DNA of 5,500 nt from Oscillospiraceae bacterium. Lineage in GTDB: Bacteria; Bacillota; Clostridia; Oscillospirales; Oscillospiraceae. The notes under the pieces are model-generated. The model saw nothing but the letters and a program-made list of their open reading frames with translations, was not told where the DNA came from and ran no database searches. Below are positions 1 to 5,454 of this stretch, in pieces. The number at the start of each line of letters is the position of its first letter. The first letter of the stretch is position 1. The stretch lies in the NCBI GenBank assembly GCA_009776905.1, contig WRMX01000151.1, positions 1 through 5,500 of the forward strand. The letters are read 5' to 3'. The position numbers and the translations under genes were made by a program.

Positions 1-25
1 TATCGTTTGATTACAGGGTAGGTAT

Positions 26-142
26 ATGATGAATGTTAAAATGATTGTCACCGATCTTGACGAAACCTTACTAAAGACTGATAAAAGTATCAGCGAGTAT
101 ATTGACACTCCCCTGGCTTTAGCCATGGGGAGTGTCAAGTAA
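26..142 (+). pseudogene. Truncated HAD-superfamily (Cof-type) phosphatase, N-terminal stub
   Basis: The frame starts at ATG 26 (or the adjacent ATG 29), behind a purine-rich AGGGTAGG at 15-22, and ends at TAA 140 after 38 codons. Residues 7-16 read IVTDLDETLL, the HAD motif I (DxDxT). D10 would be the phospho-accepting nucleophile and D12 the general acid/base. The following K-T-D-K-S-I-S-E-Y fits the start of Cof-type (HAD-IIB) sugar-phosphate phosphatases, which are normally about 260-290 residues long. Similarity ends at about codon 25-26 (TTGAC, 102-106), where a hairpin resembling a transposon end begins. The last dozen codons are read from that hairpin. Motifs II-IV and the cap domain are absent, and no continuation is seen downstream, so the stub cannot be an active enzyme. 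The call rests on motif I and its flanks only. A short independent peptide is possible but less likely. Confidence 0.6.
102..138. mobile_element. IS200/IS605-like end hairpin (element remnant)
   Basis: The sequence shows a 12-bp perfect inverted repeat, TTGACACTCCCC (102-113) against GGGGAGTGTCAA (127-138). It continues inward as TGGCT (114-118) with AGCCA (121-125), leaving a TT loop and one bulged T at 126. A long stem with a single bulged base and a GGCTTTAGCC-type tip is characteristic of IS200/IS605-family ends, especially the right end of tnpB-only elements. These insert next to a short T-rich target such as TTGAC or TTAC and end in TCAA-like sequence. It interrupts the HAD gene exactly at TTGAC. 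No tnpA or tnpB coding sequence is recognisable beside it. A rho-independent terminator is unlikely because no U-tract follows. Orientation is uncertain because the structure is nearly palindromic. Confidence 0.5.
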
Positions 143-519
143 TATCTTTACCTTTGATAATATCCTGTCTCGCTCGTAATAAGCAGGGGGCAAAGCATAT
201 CCCACATATTCAAGCAGTTTCATGAACCCGCTGAACACCCGTGCCGGCGGCTCGCGGGGCGGGCGGGGAGAAGGTCAAGCCTGCATGATTAGCGTTTGGG
301 GGGCGAGGCGCCGGGTACGCCCAGCGGAATAGTTGCGCTTTTTCGTAAGAACGCCTGTTTTTCGGCAAATCTTCCTCGTGTTAGGGGCGATGATTATTTT
401 TGGGAGTCTATTTGCCCTTGCTGCACTAAAGACGCTTTACAAACGAATTCATTCTGAATTATTTGCTGCGTGGTCTGCGAAACGTTTCTTCTGCGAAACC
501 ATAGCAACTGCTTCTTATA
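143..519. other. Intergenic stretch without a convincing gene
   Basis: I find no gene with a supported start here. Bases about 230-330 form a GC-rich patch (about 70% GC in 241-300), followed by AT-rich sequence to 519. A 73-codon frame (333-554, TTG start) would encode a hydrophobic peptide but has no ribosome site. The palindrome GAAACGTTTC lies at 479-488, and TCTGCGAAAC occurs twice (474-483 and 490-499). This stretch may be decayed remains of a mobile element or of the HAD gene neighbourhood; nothing shows which. Confidence 0.5.
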
Positions 520-555
520 AACTAGCCATTCTAGTTGTGACTTTTTTGTTATAAT
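520..555 (+). promoter_or_regulatory. Dyad plus TATAAT: possible regulated promoter
   Basis: The inverted repeat AACTAG-N5-CTAGTT (520-536) lies just upstream of a consensus -10 hexamer TATAAT (550-555). The -35 position at 17-bp spacing (527-532, CATTCT) is poor and falls inside the dyad. That arrangement would suit an activator- or repressor-controlled promoter with a leader of roughly 115 bases. This is pattern reading only; AT-rich DNA yields such boxes by chance. Confidence 0.3.
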
Positions 556-587
556 TACCTTTTGTCGGTTCTTTATGCGTTATTTCG

Positions 588-596
588 TGTTACAAT
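588..596 (+). promoter_or_regulatory. Extended -10 promoter candidate for the adhesin gene
   Basis: TGTTACAAT is an extended -10 (TGn followed by TACAAT at 591-596), lying 84 bases before the adhesin start codon. The upstream -35 match is weak: TTCTTT at 569-574 with a 16-bp spacer. TTGTCG at 562-567 is too far away at 23 bp. Extended -10 promoters tolerate a poor -35. Transcription would begin near 603, putting the 12-bp repeats and the DnaA-box-like site in the 5' leader. Confidence 0.4.
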
Positions 597-611
597 GAGC
601 GAAAGTTGTAA

Positions 612-635
612 AAATGATGTGATAAATGATGTGTT
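612..635 (+). repeat. Tandem 12-bp direct repeat in the adhesin leader
   Basis: AAATGATGTG occurs at 612-621 and again at 624-633, exactly 12 bp apart. The full 12-mers are AAATGATGTGAT and AAATGATGTGTT. Direct repeats with a period near one helical turn are typical of response-regulator binding sites, so this could be an operator for the adhesin gene. The regulator is unknown, and two copies in an AT-rich leader could also arise by slippage. Confidence 0.4.
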
Positions 636-645
636 TTATACATAA

Positions 646-654
646 TTATCCACA
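646..654 (+). promoter_or_regulatory. Perfect DnaA-box sequence TTATCCACA
   Basis: TTATCCACA matches the high-affinity DnaA box consensus. It lies 25 bases before the adhesin ATG. I see no box cluster, AT-rich unwinding element or replication gene, so this is not an origin. It could be a DnaA-controlled promoter element or a chance match, since about one match to a given 9-mer per 131 kb is expected on two strands at even composition. Confidence 0.3.
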
Positions 655-662
655 TTATCAAA

Positions 663-679
663 GAGAGGGGACAATGTAA
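663..679 (+). promoter_or_regulatory. Shine-Dalgarno and start-stop pair deciding the adhesin start
   Basis: GAGAGGGG (663-670) is a strong ribosome site, 9 bases before ATG 680. A nearer ATG at 674-676, only 3 bases from the purine tract, is immediately closed by TAA 677-679. Start-stop-start is thus contiguous: ATG TAA ATG. The real start is therefore 680, which begins a clear signal peptide; the upstream ATG can only make a minimal start-stop. Confidence 0.7.
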
Positions 680-3600
680 ATGAAAACACGAACCAAGACC
701 GGAACACCTAAACTGCTCATATCTCTCGCATGCCTCGCCCTCGCGCTTGTAGCGCTCACGATGTTGCTAACGCTTCCCGCTTCTGCGGACGGAAGCCCGA
801 TTGGCGACGTGATCATCAACTACCCATACAACACCACGGAACCGCCGACCGGGGCGGGGGACACCATATGGGATGGGAAGGATCACCCCGGCTATGACCA
901 AGCATATATGCCGCAAACATCTGCACAGCACAACGGTACCGCAACAGAAGAACACGTTGTCGTGAAAGATGACAGCATTTCGTTTTTCGGCTATCAGACA
1001 CATGGGTATATGGATTACGTCTTTTCGGAGAATATCTATAAGGCCTCATATGGAAATTCGTTCGTTATGCGTCCTATAACGATGAATTTCCATTCTTTTT
1101 CCGAGACGGGATATCTTTTCAACGGAACGATATCGGCATCAGGTTATTATACCGGATATGCGATTATCCTTCAGTGTGCGAACCTCTCCGGGATGCAGGA
1201 GAACGACGCGAATGCGCCAAACACGGCGGCTCTGAGGTTGTATTACATTAATAACGAGTTGTTCGACGCCGACAGCTTCACGCCCGGGGATACTTCATCG
1301 ACGCGGACGCTGATAGCCACTTTCAAAACCGGCATCAACAACCTCGACAGCACTCCATTTCGAGTGAATGTAGAAATCGACCCGGCTACCCACGAATTTG
1401 ATGTATATATCGATGGCGACCATCGCGCTTCGGTGCATAGCGATATTAAGTCGACAAACGATGGTTTTGGATTCTACACAGGCCACTATGCCCATAATTG
1501 CGAGATACTCACTTACATAAAGTATGAAAACGTGACAGTCAATGTCGATCTGCACACAGAGTCGACGACTGCCGAAGTGAAGTTTTATATTGACGGGTCT
1601 TCAACGGAGATACGAACGGCCGAGACAGCGACAGGCAGGATCAGCCAGAGGTACAGGATAGCCCAACCGTCGAAAATCACATTTAATGGCACTAACTATT
1701 ACCTTGTCAGAAACAATAAGGGCAAGTCTGTGCTGACCGACTTCACCGGATATTACTACTCCGATCCGAGCATGAACGCCATTGAGCTGTATTATATGGA
1801 TATCTCGCTGCTGACGGAGCCGCTCGCGCCGGAGAAAACGGCAAGGGTCGATGGCGGCGAGTGGGACAGTGGGGATTCGGGCGATCCCGTCGCCGTCAAC
1901 GCAGGCAGCGAAGTGGAGTATAGCATCACGGCGTATACGCCCCCCGAAGGGAAAGCGGTGTTGAATTCGTATACAACAGCTCCTCCAGCCGATGCTTCCG
2001 ATTGGTTTTCCCAAACGAATAAACCAACTAATTTTACGATCACTGCGGCAAAAACCGCAATATATAGTATTGATGTAGTTGATCTATCAGAAAACTATTT
2101 TGTCCTTGATGAGTTTCTGGATACGCTACAGGATAGCAACGACAGCAAGCATTATTGGGAAGGCAAGGAAATTGTATCTGCATGGGATGCCACAGAGATG
2201 CGTGCATACAATGTATATAGGCTTACTAATAGGGTGTATGTCTGGCTCACGCTGCATAACAACACTGTCAATCAATACGATTTGTATATTGGCGGTTGCG
2301 GCGGCGTTTGGACACCGAACACCGGCTCAGACCTATTTAATGGATATTCAAATCTTCAAATTGCGGAACTAAAAGACTTGCACATCAGTAAGACGACGAA
2401 ATCCTTGCAAAGAATGTTTTATGGGTGTACAAAATTGCTTGCGTTAGATTTAAGTAGCTTTGATACATCCAATGTTGCAGAAATGCATGAGATGTTTATA
2501 CGTTGTAATTCTTTGGAGAGCATTAATCTAAGCAGCTTCGATACTTCTAATGTTACAAATATGACATCTATGTTCAGGTATTGCTATGCACTTGAAAGCC
2601 TGGATTTGCGTAACTTTAGAACAGCAAATGTATCAAATATGAGTTATATGTTTGAAGAATGCAATTCTCTTACATACCTTGATTTAAGCAGTTTTGACAC
2701 ATCGAAAGTAACTACCATTGTGAATATGTTTGCGAACTGTAAGGCTCTAACTAATCTTGATCTTAGCAATTTCAACACATCGAGTGTTACCAGAATGAGT
2801 CAAATGTTCACAGGTTGCTCAAAACTTGAAACAGTTAACGTTAGCAGTTTCAATACAACCGCTGCAGACAATCTAAGTTCAATGTTCTCCGGCTGCAGCG
2901 TCCTTAAAACTCTTGACCTTAGCAGCTTCAGCCAAACAAATAGCGCAACACTGGTGAGTATGTTCAGTGGCTGCACAAGCCTTGAAACGCTATATCTTAA
3001 CAATGCAGTATTGATCGCAGGGATGTCGTATACAAATACTTTCCAGAACTGCCTCTCATCGCTCATAGTTTATGTCAAAGACGCAACCGCCAAAGCATGG
3101 GTTGAAACTGCCGGATCACAGTTGAACACAAGCAATATAATAGTTGACGATGGTTCTGTGACGCCGCCATATGGGCAGACTAACTGGGAAGCCAACATCA
3201 ACACCAGCGTACCCGTGCCGGTATTCCCGCAAGAAGGCACCGCGGCGTATTGCAGCGTCACCGACGTCGTGCCTGCGGGGATGACAATCGTAAGCGGAAG
3301 CATCTCGGACGGCGGCGCGCTCGGCTCCGACGGCAGGACTATAACATGGGAGGTGCCCGTTACGTCGCTGCCTGTTAGCCTTTCATTCAATGCAACGGTG
3401 AACCCCGGAGCAGACGGAACAGTCTTCACGAATACAGCATATGTGGCGTATGAAGCGAAATCCGCGACAAGCAACACGACCTACCATGAAATGGACAGCA
3501 ACACCGCATATATCACGGAGCAGTTCTTGATAAAAGGGACTACGACAAAACTCGACGAGGACCAAGTCTCAAAGGTCGATAAAAACGACAGCTACACAGT

Positions 3601-5257
3601 AAGCACAAGCAAGCTTGGTACTTTGAATGGCTATCAGTACTGCGGTTACGAGATTGACGGCGGCGGATATCAGACGGGCGACCCGCCGGCGAGCATCATT
3701 ATAGACAGCAGCAAAATGATAAAACTATACTACGAGGCTGCCGGTAATTACCCAATGGTTACGGTACATTTCGTGAAAAGCAATGGCGATGAATTGAAAG
3801 CACCGGTTTCGGAAACAGTATACACGAACTCAAACTGGTATATGCCTCAAAAGCACATGAACACGATTACGATCGGATCAACACAATGGACATATGCCTC
3901 GCAATACCAAATCGGCGAACCCGCGCCGAGCGGAGCCAAGGAATCGGGAACGCCGATCAAGAAGGACAGTGTCGGGCTGGAGCAGCCGGTGTTCAGCAAC
4001 ATTGCATCTGACAAGCATATCACGCTGTATTTCTCGGGCGATTCCGCCATAATCGTCCATTTCGCAGAATACGGCAACCCTGCGAACATCCTTAAAAACC
4101 CGAAAACTTACATTGGCGCTTCCACTCTCGACAACAGCGACTTTGCCGACATCAGCCTCGAAAGCGAGAACGGAAAGATATACACATATGTCGGCTACAG
4201 CATTGACGGAGGCGCAATTGTCATGGGCGCTGAGCCACCGGCGCAGTCAGTTTCGGCAACAATCACGCTGTTCTTCGAGACAACATATGCCGTAACTGAG
4301 TATTATGTCATGTATGATGGCCTTGCTGCTGTAGAGATTCGTGTGCCTAAGGTTAATGATGGCTATAAGAAAGGCGGCACATTTGCCGGGACGCACGCAG
4401 ACATCAAAGGTTTCATTTATGAAGGTTATTGCTTGGAAAACGCAAACAATCCAATGGTCGCGGGCGATCCTGCAAGCATCGGCATCACCGACGATGTAAC
4501 CGTCATATACGTGTATAAGCTTGACCCCGACTACTTCACGGTCATATATGACGCGAATGGAGGGATGGACCCCCCAATTGACGAAGATATGCCATACATG
4601 GCGGGCGAAAACGTCACGGTTCTCGGAAAAGGCAGCATGACGCACGACGGATACACGTTCAAGAGCTGGAACACGAAACCTGACGGGACGGGCGCAACGT
4701 ACCAGCCGGGAGCCACGCTGCCAATGCCGGGAGAAAACGTAGTGCTATACGCCATTTGGGAGATTGAGACAACGGGAAGCGGAGGTGGTGGACCCATAAT
4801 ACCGCCCGAGCCGCCGGAGGAGCCCGAGCCGCCGGAGGAGCCCGAGCCTCCTGTTACGCCCGATCCGGAGTTGCCGGACGATCCTGAGGATCTACCTGAG
4901 ATTCTCGAGCCAACTACGTATGCCGACGATGTCATCCCCGTCCCGCAACCGGGGCCTGCCCCTGAGCAGCCCGCATATAGCGCGATGCCGCAGATTCCCC
5001 AAGAGCGGCAGGAGAAGCTCGTCGACAACGGCGACGGCTCGTTTACGGAGTTCAACGAGATTGGCGTAGCACTTGGCGAATGGCGGTGGAACGATGATTC
5101 AGGTGAATGGGTGTTCACAGAGTTCGCGGCGCCCCTCGCCGACCTCCCAAAGACAGGCTTGATTATAATTCCGTTGATGCTCCTTCTTGCCTGTGGCATT
5201 GTCTTGACCATGTCCGGCTTCGTCGTCCGCATCAAGAAATCGCGGATGGAAAAATGA
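680..5257 (+). CDS. LPXTG-anchored mosaic adhesin with BspA-like LRR, DUF11 and MucBP-like modules
   Basis: This 1525-residue protein is exported and covalently anchored to the wall, where it probably acts as an adhesin. The ligand is unknown.

Visible parts in order: 1-36 signal peptide (basic start, long Leu/Ala core, cleavage after P-A-S-A); about 90-291 beta-rich lectin/LamG-like region with Y-I-D-G and F-G-F-Y-T strands; 297-374 MucBP-like module; about 384-424 first strands of a DUF11-type Ig-like domain; about 470-810 BspA-like (DUF285) LRR block, with cap L-Y-I-G-G-C-G-G-V-W (535-544) and eight 26-residue repeats (579-786); about 853-935 rest of the DUF11 domain (V-T-D-V-V-P-A-G-M, then F-T-N-T-A); about 947-1022, 1026-1121, 1123-1202 and 1204-1282 MucBP-like modules; 1286-1360 InlB-type B repeat (Y-D-A-N-G-G ... 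Y-A-I-W); 1372-1435 Pro/Glu linker; 1462-1482 Trp-rich motif; 1489-1493 LPKTG; 1494-1516 hydrophobic helix; R-I-K-K-S-R-M-E-K tail.

Sortase A-type processing is expected between T1492 and G1493. The gene stands alone, with its own leader and a probable downstream terminator. GC falls to about a third in the LRR core and is near 65% in both DUF11 halves, suggesting assembly by recombination. Domain family names are from motif recall; the DUF285, B-repeat and LPXTG calls are firm, the lectin and MucBP calls less so. Confidence 0.93.
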   Translation: MKTRTKTGTPKLLISLACLALALVALTMLLTLPASADGSPIGDVIINYPYNTTEPPTGAGDTIWDGKDHPGYDQAYMPQTSAQHNGTATEEHVVVKDDSISFFGYQTHGYMDYVFSENIYKASYGNSFVMRPITMNFHSFSETGYLFNGTISASGYYTGYAIILQCANLSGMQENDANAPNTAALRLYYINNELFDADSFTPGDTSSTRTLIATFKTGINNLDSTPFRVNVEIDPATHEFDVYIDGDHRASVHSDIKSTNDGFGFYTGHYAHNCEILTYIKYENVTVNVDLHTESTTAEVKFYIDGSSTEIRTAETATGRISQRYRIAQPSKITFNGTNYYLVRNNKGKSVLTDFTGYYYSDPSMNAIELYYMDISLLTEPLAPEKTARVDGGEWDSGDSGDPVAVNAGSEVEYSITAYTPPEGKAVLNSYTTAPPADASDWFSQTNKPTNFTITAAKTAIYSIDVVDLSENYFVLDEFLDTLQDSNDSKHYWEGKEIVSAWDATEMRAYNVYRLTNRVYVWLTLHNNTVNQYDLYIGGCGGVWTPNTGSDLFNGYSNLQIAELKDLHISKTTKSLQRMFYGCTKLLALDLSSFDTSNVAEMHEMFIRCNSLESINLSSFDTSNVTNMTSMFRYCYALESLDLRNFRTANVSNMSYMFEECNSLTYLDLSSFDTSKVTTIVNMFANCKALTNLDLSNFNTSSVTRMSQMFTGCSKLETVNVSSFNTTAADNLSSMFSGCSVLKTLDLSSFSQTNSATLVSMFSGCTSLETLYLNNAVLIAGMSYTNTFQNCLSSLIVYVKDATAKAWVETAGSQLNTSNIIVDDGSVTPPYGQTNWEANINTSVPVPVFPQEGTAAYCSVTDVVPAGMTIVSGSISDGGALGSDGRTITWEVPVTSLPVSLSFNATVNPGADGTVFTNTAYVAYEAKSATSNTTYHEMDSNTAYITEQFLIKGTTTKLDEDQVSKVDKNDSYTVSTSKLGTLNGYQYCGYEIDGGGYQTGDPPASIIIDSSKMIKLYYEAAGNYPMVTVHFVKSNGDELKAPVSETVYTNSNWYMPQKHMNTITIGSTQWTYASQYQIGEPAPSGAKESGTPIKKDSVGLEQPVFSNIASDKHITLYFSGDSAIIVHFAEYGNPANILKNPKTYIGASTLDNSDFADISLESENGKIYTYVGYSIDGGAIVMGAEPPAQSVSATITLFFETTYAVTEYYVMYDGLAAVEIRVPKVNDGYKKGGTFAGTHADIKGFIYEGYCLENANNPMVAGDPASIGITDDVTVIYVYKLDPDYFTVIYDANGGMDPPIDEDMPYMAGENVTVLGKGSMTHDGYTFKSWNTKPDGTGATYQPGATLPMPGENVVLYAIWEIETTGSGGGGPIIPPEPPEEPEPPEEPEPPVTPDPELPDDPEDLPEILEPTTYADDVIPVPQPGPAPEQPAYSAMPQIPQERQEKLVDNGDGSFTEFNEIGVALGEWRWNDDSGEWVFTEFAAPLADLPKTGLIIIPLMLLLACGIVLTMSGFVVRIKKSRMEK
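2414..3037 (+). repeat. Eight 78-bp units encoding BspA-like LRRs
   Basis: The coded repeat is exactly 26 residues with the pattern MFxxCxxL followed by xxLDLSSFDTSNV and a Met-rich tail. Units begin at residues 579, 605, 631, 657, 683, 709, 735 and 761. The first seven fit well; the eighth is divergent after L-Y-L-N-N, and a rudimentary FQNC follows at 788-791. This is the DUF285 leucine-rich repeat family known from BspA-like surface proteins. The cysteine at position 5 is kept in all eight units (583 to 765). At DNA level the units have diverged, so they are old or amelioration-mixed rather than freshly amplified. GC is about 32-37% in the 60-base samples counted. Confidence 0.9.
4805..4848 (+). 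repeat. 18-bp tandem repeat in the Pro/Glu linker
   Basis: CCCGAGCCGCCGGAGGAG is present in two identical copies (4805-4822 and 4823-4840) plus a partial third (4841-4848). Each unit codes for P-E-P-P-E-E. The exact identity points to recent slippage. The unit is a multiple of three, so copy number can change linker length without a frameshift. The linker probably spans the peptidoglycan between the anchor and the folded domains. Confidence 0.85.
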
Positions 5258-5278
5258 GCCCGTTCGGATTGCGGGCTC
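5256..5278 (+). other. Hairpin overlapping the adhesin stop codon
   Basis: GAGCCCG (5256-5262) pairs perfectly with CGGGCTC (5272-5278) across a 9-base loop. The left arm includes the last two bases of the TGA stop. No U-tract follows, so it is not a normal intrinsic terminator. It may protect the mRNA 3' end or assist the larger hairpin 26 bases further on. Confidence 0.4.
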
Positions 5279-5303
5279 CGCCAGGCATTGATATATAATG
5301 AAG

Positions 5304-5341
5304 TTTGGTTAGTGGTCAAAACGACCACTAACCAAAAATTT
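5304..5341 (+). terminator. Probable transcription terminator hairpin (14-bp stem, weak U-tract)
   Basis: TTTGGTTAGTGGTC (5304-5317) is perfectly complementary to GACCACTAACCAAA (5323-5336) with an AAAAC loop. It lies 47 bases after the adhesin stop. The following bases are AATTT rather than a long U-run, so efficiency is uncertain. Because the structure is close to symmetrical, it could also serve transcription from the right. Alternatives are a transposon or phage attachment remnant. Confidence 0.5.
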
Positions 5342-5425
5342 ACATCATTGAAGGAATCGATATAGCCACAGCTGGGGGGGGTACGGGGCTTTCGCTAAAT
5401 TGTAAGCGTAAAACTGGAGGACGCA

Positions 5426-5454
5426 TTACCCGCTGCATAGCCGTGTGATATAAT
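5426..5454 (+). promoter_or_regulatory. Extended -10 promoter candidate reading out of the window
   Basis: TGATATAAT (5446-5454) is a TGn plus perfect TATAAT. At exactly 17 bp upstream lies TTACCC (5426-5431), a 3/6 match to TTGACA. Transcription would start near 5461 and run past the window edge; no start codon with a ribosome site follows before 5500. It probably drives the next gene or a small RNA beyond the window. Confidence 0.4.

Noticed and set aside
102..138. Hairpin read as a rho-independent terminator of the HAD gene
   Set aside because: It is followed by GTAATATC rather than a U-tract, and it lies inside what should be the first tenth of the gene.
333..554. 73-codon plus-strand frame with two hydrophobic stretches
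   Set aside because: It starts with TTG without a ribosome site, its inner ATG (390) has a purine tract only 2 bases away, and it runs through the AT-rich promoter region. Hydrophobicity follows from T-rich DNA.
1601..2014. 137-codon minus-strand frame opposite the DUF11 first half
   Set aside because: It is antisense to a clearly coding region, with no recognisable motif and no start signal.
2414..3037. Eight regularly spaced 78-bp units read as a CRISPR or noncoding satellite
   Set aside because: The units are in one open frame, code a known LRR pattern and are diverged at DNA level with no spacer structure.
3070..3477. 135-codon minus-strand frame opposite the DUF11 second half
   Set aside because: It is a shadow of the Val/Thr/Ala-rich beta-strand codons of the adhesin and has no independent support.
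4531..5328. 265-codon minus-strand frame opposite the adhesin C-terminus
   Set aside because: It is a shadow of the GC-rich Pro/Glu linker and anchor region: Ser/Gly-rich low-complexity translation, no ribosome site, and it runs through the terminator hairpin.
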